64,000 nucleotides of DNA from Boswellia sacra (Eukaryota > Streptophyta > Magnoliopsida > Sapindales > Burseraceae). The translations under genes and the position numbers were made by a program. The number at the start of each line of letters is the position of its first letter. Within the stretch, counting starts at the first letter, position 1. The stretch spans positions 248,001 to 312,000 of the forward strand of contig SNVD02014110.1 in the NCBI GenBank assembly GCA_013180625.2, in the 5' to 3' direction. The notes under the pieces are model-generated. The model worked only from the letters and a program-made list of their open reading frames with translations. It was not told where the DNA came from and did not search any database. Below, in pieces: positions 48,362-62,185 of the stretch.

Positions 48362-49285
48362 TGTTAATCTCAATGTGACACGTGACAAATTTCATGTATG
48401 AGCAATGCATATGACTAAAATTTATTTTTGTCATCTTGTGATAAAAACATGTGTGATATTTTTTTTTTCTAATACATTATGAGATATTTATTTTAGGAGA
48501 AGATTTGATTATTGGAAAGCTTTTAGAATTGGAATACTTTTAATACTTATTCTAATTGGTTTAGTATTTTAGTTGATTATAATTTCCTATTTGGATTAAG
48601 ATATTGTGATATGCTTTCCTATAGTTTATCTAATCATCTTATTTCAGTTTTGTAGGAATTTGATAATGATTAGAATTGTTGATTACATGAATTATATAGT
48701 TGTTCACGCAAACTATATAAATGGAAGCACTCAAGGCTTAACGATAGTGTAAAATAAAAAAAAAAAAGTGGTGCATGTGCAGAAACATGAAGTACACTTG
48801 AGTGTCTTTGTTTTTCATGATCTTCATTGTAAAATTTTTATGATTGAGTTAGTTTAGACTATGTATGACTCATGTGTGTTGAGTATATGCATAGATCTAA
48901 TTTGTGAGACTTATTGAGTCATGTAAGCTCAAGAGAGCTGAGTGATTACATGATTCTATAATAGTTATGTTGGTTATGTCTAACTAAACCATTGTAGTTA
49001 AGTCCGACATGTTTGGAAAGTGCAACATCAGAAGAGTGTGCGAAGGACTTTGATTGTTATCGAGGGTGATCAAGTTGACATAGATTAGGTTAGTGAGTGA
49101 GCGGATGGCTACTACTGTAAAGAGTCATAAGTTGAATGTAAACATATATAGCATAATGGATTGCAACTCTTGTTGCCCGTGGATGTAGACTGGTTTATAG
49201 CCGAATCAAGTAAAATCTTATGTTCCATTTTACTTAACTGTTTTCAGTTAAGTTATTTTAATTATTCATACTGCAAAAACTAACA
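48362..49285 (+). repeat. 5' LTR of the copia element
   Basis: Begins TGTTAATCTCAATGTGACAC and ends ACTGCAAAAACTAACA. It has a TATA box CTATATAAAT at 48713-48722, with a matching one in the 3' LTR (57624-57633), which is the likely element promoter. It differs from the 3' LTR by scattered substitutions and small indels, pointing to an insertion that is not recent. Confidence 0.92.
48713..48722 (+). promoter_or_regulatory. LTR TATA box (copia element)
   Basis: CTATATAAAT, conserved in both LTRs at the same relative place and followed about 20-30 bases later by the expected transcription start zone (ACTCAAGGCTTAAC). Assigned by position and conservation only. Confidence 0.6.
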
Positions 49286-49287
49286 AT

Positions 49288-49299
49288 TGGTATCAGAGC
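49288..49299 (+). promoter_or_regulatory. Primer-binding site (initiator tRNA-Met) of the copia element
   Basis: TGGTATCAGAGC, two bases after the 5' LTR. This is the standard plant copia primer site complementary to initiator tRNA-Met. Confidence 0.95.
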
Positions 49300-49427
49300 A
49301 GGTTCACTGACATACAAGTGTAGATCAAGTTTTTCTTTTTGCAAGTACGGAAGGATTACAGAATGGAAGTTTAGTCACTCAACCACCATTGCTCAATGAT
49401 GGAAATTACACCTATTAGAAGGTTAAA

Positions 49428-50720
49428 ATGAAGATCTTTTTGAAATCTCTTGATGATAGAGTTTGGACTAGCGTTATTCATGGATGGACACCACCAATGA
49501 AGACAAATGAAGCTGGACAACAAGTTGAAAAACTAGAAAACGAATGGTCTAAAGCTGAATATAGACTTTCTAGTTGGAATTCTAAAGGAATCAATGCTAT
49601 TTTTAGTACTATCAATATTCAACAATTTGGGTTGATCTCAAAATGCACAACCGCAAAATAAGCATGTGATATTCTCCAGGTAAAGCATGAAGGTACAAAA
49701 AAGGTAAAAGATTCAAAATTACTTACCTTGACTTCAAAGTTTGAAAATCCTACTATGCACTAAGATGAAACTATAAGTGATTTTCATACTAGACTTTGTG
49801 AAATAATTAATGCTGCTTACATGCTTGGTGATGAATATTTTGAGGCTAAAATAGTAAGAAAGATCCTTAGGTTTTTTACCAGATAAATTTTAGCTTAAGG
49901 TTATAGCTATTGAAGAAAGCAATATATGAAAACCATGGGGGTTGATGAACTGCTTGGTTCTCTTTAGGCTTGTGAGATGTGGCTGAAATCAAGGAAGAAG
50001 GAAAAGAGCATTGCTTTTTCTGCCACTTCAGAAAAGAAAGAAAGTGAAGATTCCGATGATGAGCAGATTGCGTATTTGACAAAGAACTTTGTCAAAAATA
50101 TGAAGAAGAATCTCAAGAAGAAAAATCCTGAGAAAGTGCATAAAGTAAAGAGCTTTGATACAAAGAAATTTCTCAAAGAAATAGTTAAGAAGATTCACGA
50201 GAAATCAGATAAGAAAGGCCAAGTACAATGCTTTGAATGTAAGGGATTTGGACATATATAATCCGAGTGTCCTAATTACAAGAGAAGGATGGATAAAGGT
50301 TTGTGTGCAACCTGGAGTGATGACACAGAAACAAAATCTGATGAAGAAGAACATTCCAGTAACTTTTTTGCATTTGCTGGTAATGTGTTTGATAAAGGCA
50401 AATCAGTCGTGTTTGACATAACTGAGCAGAACAGATCAGACAATGATGCATCTCATGTAGAGGAGGAAGTCGATTATTATGAGGAACTTCAACTTGCTTA
50501 TAATGCACTTTATAAAACATAGGAAAAACAGAAAGCACAAATCAATAATTTGCAGAACGAGAAAGAAATTCTCAGATGTGAGAAGGCATATGCAGAAGAT
50601 TGCGTGAGCAAACTGGAGACAGTTGTGAACCAGAAAACTGAAGAGATTGAGAAACTCATATCTGAACTTACAGAGACTCATAAGTGCATTGATGAAGTTA
50701 AAATTGGTTTAGCTCAACTA
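49428..50720 (+). pseudogene. copia gag region
   Basis: Opens with MKIFLKSLDDRVWTSVIHGW and continues through WSKAEYRLSSWNSKGINAIF, with a stop after CTTAK (49658). Then a Lys-rich stretch (49980-50210) and a CCHC zinc knuckle, CFECKGFGHI-stop-SECPNY (about 50230-50275), where the stop replaces the usual Gln. A coiled-coil-like Gln/Glu/Lys segment follows to about 50725. Long gags with this tail are usual for Sireviruses. Confidence 0.85.
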
Positions 50721-51059
50721 GATTAAGTTGTATGTCTTGGGAGAAAAAGCACAAATAAGCATGGCTTGGGATTCCATGAAGGTAATAGTGCTTCAACTTC
50801 TAAAATAGTTTTTGTTAAAGCCTCAACTAAATTTTTAGGTTCAAGTTCAAATGCTAGCTCTAAAAACTCAAAAGGTAAAGATGTCTTTGTCTCACCTATG
50901 AGTTCGTTAAGTCAAGCCCAGAAAAAGAAATCAAATTTGTTCCTACTTGTTATTTTTGTGGAGAAAGAGGTCACATTAGACCTAGGTGTTATAAGTTGTT
51001 AAACTTATTGCATAATAAATTAAACAGTTTGTACAGTTACCTAAGACTCAACCAGTTTG

Positions 51060-52260
51060 GGTTAAAAAACAGGTAACTGCATGCAATGTTGCTTTTACTG
51101 CTTTAAAATCAATAACTAATGATTTTTGGTATTTTGACAGCGGATGCTCAAGACATATGAAAATGAATAAGAACTTATTGGAATACATCAGATCTTGTAA
51201 GGAAGGGACAGTCATGTTTGGTGATGGAGCTAAAAGCAAAGTGCTAGATAAATGTATCTTGTGTGTTGAAGGTTTGCCTAAGCTGAAAAATATTTTGTTT
51301 ATTGAAGGGCTGAAAGCTAATATAATCAAATTAGCCAAATTTGTGATGACTAATTTGAGGTAAATTTTACAAAAAGTAGATGCATGCTTTTAGACAAACA
51401 TGAAAATTGCATTCTTGAAGGCATATGATCAAATGACAATTGCTATTTGTTAACAAACATTAATGCATTTTGTACCAAAATATCAGATTTAGAGTTATGG
51501 CACCAAAAGCTAGGACACATAAACTATAAGGACTAAGTTAAGTTAACTAAGACTAGAGTAGTTAAGGGTGTTCCTACTCTTGATGACAAACCAAATGGTA
51601 TTTGTGGACCATGTCAGTTAGGCAAATAGATAAGAGGATCACATAGCTCTAACACACACCTTAGCACCTTTAAGATTCTAGATTTGCTGCATATAGACCT
51701 TTGGGACCCATGCAAATTGAGAGTATTGCAGGAAAGAGGTATGTTTTTGTTGTTATTGATGACTTTTCAAGGTTTACTTGGATTAAATTCATTCGTGAAA
51801 AATATGAAGTATTTAAAGTTTTCAGGAACTTGTGTGTTACACTTGAGAATGAACAAAATAGGAACATTGATAGAATTGTAAAAATTCAAAGTGATCATGG
51901 GAAAGAATTCAAAAATGTTTCCTATGCATATTTTTGTAAATTTCATGGTATATCTCATGAATTTTCAATCCCAAAGACACCTGAACAAAATGGAGTGGTA
52001 GAGTAGAAGAACAAGACTTTACAAGAGATGGCAAGGGTCATGTTGAATAGCAAAAAGCTAACAAAAAGGCTATGGATAAAAGCTATTAGCACAACATGTT
52101 ATATTTCCAATAAAGTGTTCTTGAGACCTACAACAACACAAACCCCTTATGAAATTCTGAAAGGGAGGAAACCTAATATTAAATATTTTCATGTTCTTGG
52201 TTATAGGTGCTTTATCTTGAATGATAGGGAGTAGGTGGGCAAGTTTGATGCTAAGAGCGA
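51060..52260 (+). pseudogene. copia protease and integrase
   Basis: Protease: DFWYFDSGCSRHMKMNKN (about 51121-51175), with DSG in place. Integrase: LWHQKLGHINYKD and CGPCQLGK (zinc-binding, 51495-51627), then IDLWDPMQIESIAGKRYVF, VVIDDFSRFTWIKF, IQSDHGKEFKN and IPKTPEQNGVVE (D, D, E all visible), up to FHVLGYRCFILNDRE. Stops at about 51535, 51629 and 52005, among others. Confidence 0.9.
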
Positions 52261-52689
52261 TGAATGAGTTTTTGTTAGATACTCAACCAATAGCAAGGCT
52301 AATCGTGTTTATAACTTGAGGATTGAAACCATTATGGAATTAGCCAATGTGATTTTTGATGATATTGATGATTTCTCTATTTATTCGTAGGAAAAATAGA
52401 TTATTAGTTTTACAGAGGATGTAGATGATATAGAAGATTCGAACTCAGCTGCTGCAGACAGAAAGACAGAGCCAGTTATAACCAATACAACTACGACGGT
52501 TAATTCAGACAAAATTGAATCGTCAGACAATTTTGATTTGGATAGAGATTAAATAATAGATGTTGGTATTAGAAGCAATCCACTGTCTTGGATTCAAAAG
52601 GCACATCCTACAACTTTAATAATTGGAAGTCCAGAAAGCATAATGAAAACAAGAAGCAAGGTGAGAAATATGGTAAGTCATACTTGTTA

Positions 52690-54212
52690 TGTCTCTTTAA
52701 TAAAACCAAAGAATGTTAATGAAGTTTTAAAAGGAGATGTTTGGATAAATGTAATGCAAGAAGAATTAAATTAGTTTGAAGGAAATAAAGTACGGATGTT
52801 AGTTCCCAGACAAAAGATGCAAATGTTATAGGAACTAAATGAATTTTTAAATTCAAAACTGAATGAAAATGGACAAGTCATTAGAAACAAAGCTAGGTTA
52901 GTTTCACAAGGATATTCTTAAATTGAAGGAATTGATTTTGAGGAAACTTTTGCATCTATTGCTAGACTTGAATCTGTTAGGTTGCTGCTTGCTATTGCAT
53001 GCTTGTTGGACTTTTAAGTTATATCAAATGGATGTGAAGGTAGCCTTCTTGAATGGCTATCTTAATGAAGAGGCTTATGTTGAACAGCCTAAAGGATTTA
53101 TTGATCCTAAACATCCAAATTTTATGTATAAGCTTCATTAAGCATTGTATAGTTTGAAACAAGCTCATAGAACTTAGTATGAGAGATTAACTAGCTTTTT
53201 GATTGAAAGAGGCAACACTAGAGGAAGCAATGATAAAACTTTATTCATTAAACATGCTTCAAATTATTTCATTGTTGCTCAAGTATATGTTGATGATATT
53301 ATCTTTGGTTCCACAAACAAAGTCAAAGCTAATGAGTTTGTTAAGGTAATGCAGAGTGAATTCGAGATGAGTATGGTAGGTAAGCTGAATTTCTTTCTTG
53401 GTTTACAAGCGAAGCAACTTGAAAGTGGAATTTTTATTTCACAATCAAAGTATGCTAAAAACTTGGTAAAGAAATTCGAACTAGATAGGACCAAGGCACT
53501 TGGAACTCCTATGAGTACTAATATCAAGCTAACAAAAGAGAATGCAGGCAATGATATTGATTCAAGCCTTTACAAGAGCATGATTAGAAGTCCCCTATAG
53601 TTGACTGTAAGCAGACCAGATATCAGTTTCAGTGTTGGCTTATGTGCTCGTTTTCAGTCATGTTTGAAAGAACTATCTTTATCAGCAGTGAAGAGAATTA
53701 TCAAGTATGTTGATAGAACATTTGATTTTGGAATATGGTTTACTAAGGACACAAATACATGTCTTGTAGGTATAGTGATGCAGATTGGGTAGGAAACATA
53801 GATTATAGGAGAAGCACTTAGGGTGGTTGCTTTTACCTAGGTAATAACCTGGTCTCTTGGCACAGCAAAAAGTAAAACAGAGGCTTAATACATAGCTATT
53901 GGGAGCTGCTGCACTCAGTTACTTTGGATGAAACAAATGATAAGTGACTATGAGATTAATCAAGATTCATTAACTTTGTTTTGTGATAATACTAGCGCGA
54001 TTAATATCTCAAAAAATCTAGTCCAACAATCTAAAACTAAGCACATTGATGTAAGGCATCATTTTATTAGAGAGCTTGTTGAATCCAAAACAATCCACAT
54101 TAAACATATCTCTACCGAGAATCAACTAGCTGACTTGTTAACTAAAGCACTTGATGTATTGAGATTTGAAAAACTGAGAAAAGCTATTGGCATTTGTCAG
54201 TTATCTACATAA
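52690..54212 (+). pseudogene. copia reverse transcriptase and RNase H
   Basis: [52 protein letters not shown] and the catalytic VYVDDIIFGSTN (53287-53322), then FEMSMVGKLNFFLGLQ and SRPDISFSVGLCARFQ. RNase H: LFCDNTSAINISKNLVQQSK, TKHIDVRHHFIRE and ENQLADLLTKAL, ending at 54212. Stops near 52920, 53140, 53178, 53599 and 53790 break the frame. Confidence 0.92.
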
Positions 54213-55059
54213 ACACTGTTTTTAGTTATGCTCTTTCTATCTGCAGCATTATTAGTCAATTTTTCAACTTAAGCATTTTTGGGCTGCTTTGATTGCTTAA
54301 ATTTACTGGTTATGTGAAAAACAGATAGGGCTACCAGTTATGGTGTGTGAAAGCTCTCATTAGAGAGTAGCTTCAATGTATCTGAGAAATATGTTGAGGC
54401 AACCCACTCCAATTGAAAAGGGCTACCTTATTTCCTGTTTTGACAAAGAAAATTCATGTTGAGATTAATGTTTATGTGTCTAAGAAGCATACTTATCTTG
54501 ACCACTAAACTGAATTGAATGTTAAGATAATGAAAATTGATTTTTTTATGTGTTTAAACAGCTTTGATCCATGCTCGGTCTCAAAATGACTTTATGAAGC
54601 TCAGATATTTCAGTGATGTAGAGTTTAAATTGTTTTTAGTTATGTGCAGTATAACTTTCGACTAGTGCTTCTTGTCTGACTCTGTTTGATTTTCTTGTGT
54701 GTTGATGTATCAAAAAGTGAGCCACGTCAGCAAGGTCTTTTTGAGGGAAAGGTTGTTTAGTGGCAGGAAGATTTTAGTCATTTGAAAGCTTATGATTTTA
54801 TAAGATTTAAAATTGGCTTATTTAATGAAGATTTTCAAAAATTATTTTTGGAAATTACCATAATTAATGTGATAAATATCAGGACATATAAAGATTTTCT
54901 CTTTCATTGAATTTAATCCTTTTTGAAAAATGAATTTCATTCAAATTTGAATTCCTAAAATTTGGATTGGATTGGGATTTTGTGCTAGTTATATCACACT
55001 TGGTTATTAACTCTTCATTATATAAATACATCTCTTTTATATTTGTTTTTATCCCTTCA

Positions 55060-56720
55060 TTAACCCAAAATCGCAGCATATCTTCTTTTTCTTCTTCACT
55101 GCCATTGCCAAACACAAAGTTATAACTCCATCTTCATCAACTGAACCCGAAACCACTAGCTGACTCTTCGACCGAAGAATCAAGCCAGAAAGAGCAGCAA
55201 GTCCAAAAAGAACAACATGCTGACCCAAAAATTGAACCAGAGCAATTGACTTCGATAAAACCAGAGCAATAATCCACTGGAGAACTAGATTCGACTTCGA
55301 CTCCTCCAGTTCTGGTCGACCTCGCTATGAGTGAGGATGACGATGTCATGCTTGGTGAGGTACGAGATCGTGTCAATCCTTATAGCCACAAGTTCTTGAA
55401 GCGAGAGAATGAAACAAGGTTTAGATGATAGACCTCAAAGAGAGAGAATTGTGTGGAAAGGCCTGTCAAAGTTGATGACTTTGATGACTATCAACTAAGA
55501 GAGATGCTTGAGTCAAGGCATTGGATAAGAAGTAACCAATTTGACTCCTCCAATAATAACTCTTGTTCAAGAATTCTATGCCAATCTTTTGCCTTGCATT
55601 GATGATCTTAGGAGCTATTACTACCATACAGTTTTTTGTAGAGGCAAGTTGATTAGATTTTCTCCGAATGTCATACACCAATTTTATGAAATTTCTATTG
55701 GCATTCCGCATACTGTTGGCAATGAGTTGAACATGAGTGAGGTAACATATGAGCTAACTAGAAATAGAAAGTTTCGTTGGGATCCACATGATAGGATTGA
55801 TAAAAAACATTTAATTTTAAAATATTGTGTGTTGCATAAGATCACTCAATTCAATTGGTTCCCATCCACACATCAGAATAAAGTTAGAGAAGATAGAGAC
55901 AAGTTTCTTTACTGTGTTGGCACAAATCGCTTGATTAATATTGGATTGTGGATGGATAATTACATTGTTCAAATTGTAACATTTTAGCCTCATAAAAAAA
56001 CTGTTGGTTTTGCCTGGTTTGATTCATACTTTGTTGATGCAAAATGAGATTGAACAAAGGGATTGTAAGATTACTGAAGAAATTTTGTCAGCCATCAAGA
56101 AATGATTCACAACGAGGATTAAAAATGCTCATGATGGGGAGGAAATACCTCGAAAATAGCCAAGATAGAGGAGACTCCCTAGACAAGATCAGATGGCATC
56201 TATCACAAATCACCTTACTTTAATCACTTCTTCTTTAGCTGACGTTGTGCAGGAAAATCAAGCTATCAAGGCCAAGGTACAAAGTCTGGAAAAGAAGCTC
56301 GAGAGCAGATCCAGTGGTGAAACATCAATGAAGAAAAGGAAGAGGAAGGATAAAAAGAGGAGTAAGAAGAAAGTCAAATCAGTTGCAGGTGAATCCCCAC
56401 AAAGCAAGACCTCTTCAAAATCAGTGGATGACAATTCAAGACCACCGGAACCTGCATATGCTCCTGTTACATCTCCACTCATGTCACAGAACAAGCAGCT
56501 GCAACATTGGTGGATATTTCACAGAAGACAAAAACCACTATAGAGAGAAAAGCTCGTGAAATATTTAAAATCGTTGCTACCTCCACTGAAACTACTCTAG
56601 CTTCCACTCTTACTGAAATTACTCCACAACCTATGTTTAAGCGATTCAAGACCATTGCTAGCCGATCCAAATAGCGTCCCTCAAAGTTGCCTGTGCGCAA
56701 GTCTGCCAGACTTAACTAAA
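55060..56720 (+). pseudogene. Post-pol ORF of the copia element (unknown function)
   Basis: Lies between pol and the 3' LTR. Segment 55541-55987 (ITLVQEFYANLLPCIDDLRS, FSPNVIHQFYEISIG, FRWDPHDRIDKKHLILKYCV) looks like the putative plant transposon protein found downstream of pol in many plant elements. Segment 56193-56543 is coiled-coil plus a strongly basic stretch (MKKRKRKDKKRSKKKVKS). The end, about 56620-56718, reads FKRFKTIASRSK, a stop, then KLPVRKSARLN. The same arrangement is found in the second element at 62186-63947. In Sireviruses such ORFs are called envelope-like, but I see no convincing membrane segment. Frames are broken. Confidence 0.7.
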
Positions 56721-57275
56721 CTGGATTTAACTGAACATTTTCTTTATCTTTTTTGTGCTTTGGACCTTTATTTTTGGCACTTGTTATGAAACCAAAGGGG
56801 AGTAGAGTTTATGGATGTTTCTATGCTTAGGATTTGGTTAACATTTAAACTTGTAAGGAACGATATGGTTAACATTTAAACTTGCAGGGAATGGTATGTG
56901 GTTGCACTGCTATGCTATGCAGTTTATCTTGTGATATTTGTAGTATTACATTGTGATGTTTTGTAGGTTTAATGTTGGATTAAGAGGGAGTGATTGATTT
57001 TACATTGTGATTTAGTTGGTTGTCCTAGTGTTGCTTTTGGATTGTGATTTCCAAATTGCGAACTGTTGATGCTCTATATCTGATAATTATTTCTATGCAG
57101 ATACTGGAGAATTCGATTATGTTATTTCAGTTATATTTGGTATAACTACAAGTTGGGTGTTCTTATTTTTGTGAATTTTTGTCTAAGTTTTTAGTTGTCT
57201 TATACTTAACCATGTAGGATTTTGTTCACATAAACATGTGAATGTTTTCATCACAAGATGCTAAAGAGGGAGATT

Positions 57276-58187
57276 GTTAGTGTCAATGTGTCACGTGGCA
57301 AATTTCATGCATGAACAATGCAGGTGACTAAAATTTATTTTTGTCAACTTGTGATAAAAACATATGTGATTTCTTTTTCCTAATGCATTATGAAATATTT
57401 ATTTTAGGAGAAGATTTGATTATTGGAAAGCTTTTAGAATTGGAATACTTTTAATACTTATCCTAATTGGTTTAGTATTTTAGTTGATTACAATTTCCTA
57501 TTTGGATTATGATATTGTGATATGCTTTCCTATAGTTTATCTAATCATCCTATTTCAGTTTTGCTAGAATTTGATAATGATTAGAATTGTTGATTACATG
57601 AATTATATAGCTGTTCACGCAGGCTATATAAATGGAAGCACTCAAGGCTTAACAATAGTGCCAAAAAAAAAAGAGTGGTGTATGTGCAGAAATGTAGAGT
57701 GCACTTAAGTGTCTTTGTTTTTCATGATCTTTACTGTAAAATCTTTATGATTGAGTTAGTTAGTATGTGTATGACTCATGTGTTTTGAGTATTAGATCTG
57801 ATTTGTGAGAGTTATTGAGTCATGTAAGCTTAAGAGAGTTGAGTGATTACAAGATTCTGTAATAGTTATATTGGTTATTATCGACTAAACCATTGTAGTT
57901 TAGTCCGATGTGTTTCAAAAGTTCAACATCAGAAGAGTGTGCGAAAGACTTTGACTGTGATCGAGCATGATCAAGTTTACATAGATTAAGTTAGTGAGTG
58001 AGCGAGTGACTGCTACTGTAAAGAGTCCTAAGTCGAGTATAAACACATACAACATAGTGGATTACAACTCTTGTTGCCCGTGGATGTAGGCTGGTTTATA
58101 GCCGAACGATATAAAATCTTCTGTTCCATTTAACTTTATTGTTTTAATTTAAGTTATTGTTAACTATTCATACTGTAAAAACTAACA
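57276..58187 (+). repeat. 3' LTR of the copia element
   Basis: Begins TGTTAGTGTCAATGTGTCACG directly after the purine tract AAAGAGGGAGAT (57263-57274) and ends CTGTAAAAACTAACA. Partner of 48362-49285. Confidence 0.92.
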
Positions 58188-60570
58188 ATTGCCAACAAAA
58201 AGGTTTGTAGGCAGAGAGATTTTATGCTGGGTGCTATATTAATATGATTTATGATTCCTAATTTTTGTTTAATGTGTTGAGTTAATGATAATTAAATAAT
58301 AATAATAATTATAGTAATAATAGGGGTATTAAAAATTCATAACTCTTTGCAGTTAGAATTTTCCAGTAAAATTGTCTTCCTCATAAATGAAATACATGTT
58401 AAGTTCACTCAAAACTGTTTGATGACAATAGTTAGGGATTAAAGATACTATTATTAAAGATGTTAAGGTTTAACATGATTTTTTTTAATGTTCATTAATA
58501 TATAAAATGAGTCTCCTATTTAATTTTCTATCTATCTCCTTAATACATATATTAAATTAGTCAAGGGATATTTTAGTAAAAAAATTAATTTTAAAAATAT
58601 GGGTGTTCAGAGCATCAATACAGGCAAAAATAGCCCCACCGTAAACAAATGAGAGGAAAGAGACATCAAAGCACTTGTACATATATTTTTTTTTCACATT
58701 ATTAACTGATAAATGTTCTAATCTTTTTTTTTGCCCCCAAGTTTTTTAAAAATTCAAAATAGTTCGTATCTGTCTTTTTTTTTTTGTTATGCAAATCTAT
58801 TCTTTTGCCCTCAATATTCATAGTTATTCCAATACTGTTACACAATCTCTTAAGACTTTGTTCCTATTTAATATAACTAATTGAATACTTTATTTTAATA
58901 TTATTAAATAGAAATATGATCAGAGAAGTAGGAATTATGTTTTAAAAAATAAAATAGATTAAAGATTTAAGTTAGAATATTTATTAAAATGATTTTTTCT
59001 AAATTATTTATATAAATTTTATAATTTTGACTTCAATATATATTTTTAATTATAGTTTATTTGAGAAAAAAAAAGTTTGTTCAGAAATTTAGTATGAAGT
59101 GTTTTTTTTATAAATAAAAATAGAAGTTAGTGTGAATATACATATTTGTTTAAATTATGAAATTGATATCTACTTAAGATCTAAAACAAAGTCAAATTCA
59201 TGATTTATTTTAATAATTATTATATTTCAATTTTTCTTGATTTCTATATTATAAACATTTAACAAAACAACTATTATTTATTTTTATTTGCTCTTTGGCC
59301 CCGCCATTGAATGAATGTCGACGATGTAGCGTAGTCAAAAAGTACTATATATTAAATAGATAAAATGTAACAATAAATTTAAAAAAATAATAAATCTTAA
59401 ATATGACAATCTAACATTTAAGGCTCCAGCTAGAGTGCAACCCCTAATTCCCAAAAAATTCAGAAAATTGGCCAAAAAAATGGGGATTTTGGGGACCCAG
59501 CTGGACCAACATTTAATAAAACGACCCAAAAGCGTAATTGTCGTTGTGGGAGGAAATGGGCTTCAAAACGACATGTAGATGCCCACAAAAATTAGTTATA
59601 TGATCATGCACATTAACTATAGGGGAAATTCTGTTCTTAATTAACAGTGATACTAAGCTTACAACCTGTATACAATTCAAACTCTGTAACATAATGTGAC
59701 AGTTTACACAATAAAATCTTATTGGAGATGTAATTTTTTTCATTCTTTTTTATTTTTTCTCCTCCAATAAATTTTTGCCATGTAAATTGACTGTCATATC
59801 AGCTTGTGGAGTTTGGATTATATGTAGGTTGTAAGTCTAGCACTATCAATTAATTAACTATTTAATTCTACAATAAAAGCACTGGCTCTTTCAAAAGCAA
59901 TTCTCGATTTAAATATAATATTATATTTAAGACAGATGATTCACAACATCAAAATATATGCTAAGAAGTCTAACTTCAATTGCACTCCTGAGCTTTTCGT
60001 GAACAACCAAACTTTTCTTCAAGTCTGGCTAGCAAGCTGCACACTAAAAATTGAAAATGATCAAGGAGCTAGAAAGTACCAATACTGTCTCTGGCGTTCG
60101 TACTTTGCTATTCAAGTTAAGTGCAATTTATAGGAGACAATAGTTTTCAGACAATTAGGGTCAAGGAGCTTACTTGAGGTGTTTTAATAGAGGTTTTCTG
60201 ATTAAACAAATGCCATTTAGGGTGAAAATAATGATTGTCTAAGTATCAAAAGAGAAAATAAGTGAAGAAAAGAAGGCATGTTATATAGGGATGCTTAGAA
60301 GTGATACATGAATATTAGAGGTTGACAAGTTACCTTTTATATTTAGGATTTTATGGGTGACTTTTAGGAGCTCAACCTTATTTTCATTTGATTATATTTG
60401 ATTCGGAGTAACGCTACACATACAACTTATATATAATCAATGTTTTTTACAACCTGATTGGCAAAATATCAACTGAATGAGTAAAACATGAAAATAAGAT
60501 GAAGAAAGTTAAATTACATAATATGATAATTATCCATCCACTAATTTTTTGCCAATTCATGATAAGAAAT
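58188..60570. other. AT-rich intergenic DNA with one MITE
   Basis: No gene recognised. Long A/T stretches make up most of 58250-59280. The only clear structure is the fold-back element at 59646-59849. Confidence 0.6.
59646..59849. mobile_element. Fold-back MITE, probably Mutator-type
   Basis: The left arm (59646-59727) and right arm (59762-59849) are inverted copies with imperfect matching (for example CTTACAACCTG.ATA against its complement TATGTAGGTTGTAAG, and TTATTGGAG against CTCCAATAA) around a T-rich loop. The identical 9-mer TTAATTAAC flanks it at 59637-59645 and 59850-59858. A 9-bp duplication points to a non-autonomous Mutator-superfamily element of about 204 bp. Confidence 0.75.
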
Positions 60571-61437
60571 TGTGAGATCTAAAAGTATGGATTAGTTATA
60601 CATAATATAACAGTAAACCGTATTATAAAATAGTACATAAGGATTTACATGGTTCGGTTATAAAAACCTTCATCCAAAGACAGCTTAAAGTTGTAATTTA
60701 TTAAATTCTTGTTTGTACAATCTTTAGGTGCATTTATCGTGTTAACTCACTCTCACACACTAGCCTAATCTTTGTAAAACAATTCGAACAAGATCTTAAA
60801 CTCTAGTGAGACTACTTACTCTCTTTGGCTGACAACTTAATAGTACACTGTTAAGTAACACATAACAACAATGTCTGACACTGAATTACATAAACACTCA
60901 ATTCGCAAGTTCTCTCCAATGAATACTAACTCAAACAGACATAAACAAAGTTGACGCACGATCACAACCTCTCATACATGAATAAACTCTCATAATACAT
61001 AATCAAAGACACATTTCAATTTTGACATTGAAGCTCTCCTCAATATCTTGAAATGTTGTAACACACTTGCATATAAGTTATATGAAATAACATTATATAT
61101 ATAGTGTCAAATTCAGTTGCACTTCTTATCAATATCTTGTAGAATCTCCATCAAACTCAATTGGTAAGAATAAGATAATGATCAATAATAAAAGAAGTAA
61201 TATAAATAAACTTCTAAGTAAATTAGGACACCAATAAAATATACTCCTAAGTGAATTATGATGCTAAAATAATATCCTAATCAAATGAGAGATATTCAAT
61301 ATCAATCTAATACTTCTAATAAAGGCTTCTAGAAATAATAAAATAAGAAAGAATTTAAACCAATGTTTTAATTACAAGTTTGTCTAAAATCAATCATGTG
61401 CATGGCACATGCCAAGGTGTCACGTTTGACACTAACA
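60571..61437 (-). repeat. 3' LTR of the second copia element
   Basis: The inner border is firm (...GACACTAACA at 61437, next to the purine tract). The outer border near 60571 (TGTGAGATC) is inferred from the TG end and the expected length of about 870 bases. It contains TATATATATAG near 61090-61105, which could be a TATA box on the element strand. Confidence 0.7.
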
Positions 61438-62185
61438 ATCTCCCCCTTTTTGGCAACTTGTAATGAAAACATCAAATTGTTTTTGAATAATGATCAACAT
61501 GTAAACACATGTCTAATGCAACTAAAAACAAACATATCGAATATAACTGAAAGTATCATACCAATAGGAATAACAACTTGTTAGTTATAAAATATATAAT
61601 AGAAACAATCATAACAAAAAATTACTGAAATCAAATAACCTACAAAGAAAATAATCAGAGCTAATGTGACTAATCATCAAATAATCTATAAGTAAAATAA
61701 TCAGTGCTAAAAAATAATCTGCTAAAAATAAATTGTTGATTGATCTGTTAACAATGTAAACAGAGATGATTAACTAAACTTTTGCTACAAAATTAGATTT
61801 AAGCAAAAGTAAGCACAATGCAAATAGGTCTATGCATACATTAATGACCTACAAGTTTAAACTATCAAACACAAACATCAAAAACAATGTAAATCATGTA
61901 AAACAGATTAGGTTAATATCCAAAAACAAAATCCCTGCAAAGTTCAAATTCATCAATGACTAGAGCAAAAAAAAAAATTACTCCCCCTTACTCCCCCTGA
62001 CTAAAACACTAATCCAAATAAAGTTCAGTTCAGAGCAAAGTAAAGACTGCTCACTAAAAAAAAAAAAAAAGCAAATAAATTTTAGAAACCACTCTTCTCC
62101 TCTTTGGTTTCAGAACAAGTTTCTAACAAAAAAAGGAAAAAAAAAATAACATAAAGTAAAATTAAAGTTAAAAATTGATATGAAA

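Larger units (their letters stand above)
48362..58187 (+). mobile_element. Ty1/copia retrotransposon, Sirevirus (SIRE/Maximus)-like
   Basis: A 9.8-kb complete element: LTRs 48362-49285 and 57276-58187, tRNA-Met primer site, gag, protease, integrase, reverse transcriptase, RNase H (copia order), then an extra ORF region of about 2 kb before the 3' LTR, and a purine tract AAAGAGGGAGAT. Large size, purine-tract type and post-pol ORF fit the Sirevirus lineage. Flanks ACTGC (48357-48361) and ATTGC (58188-58192) match at 4 of 5 bases, a plausible target duplication. More than ten in-frame stops make the copy inactive. Confidence 0.92.
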
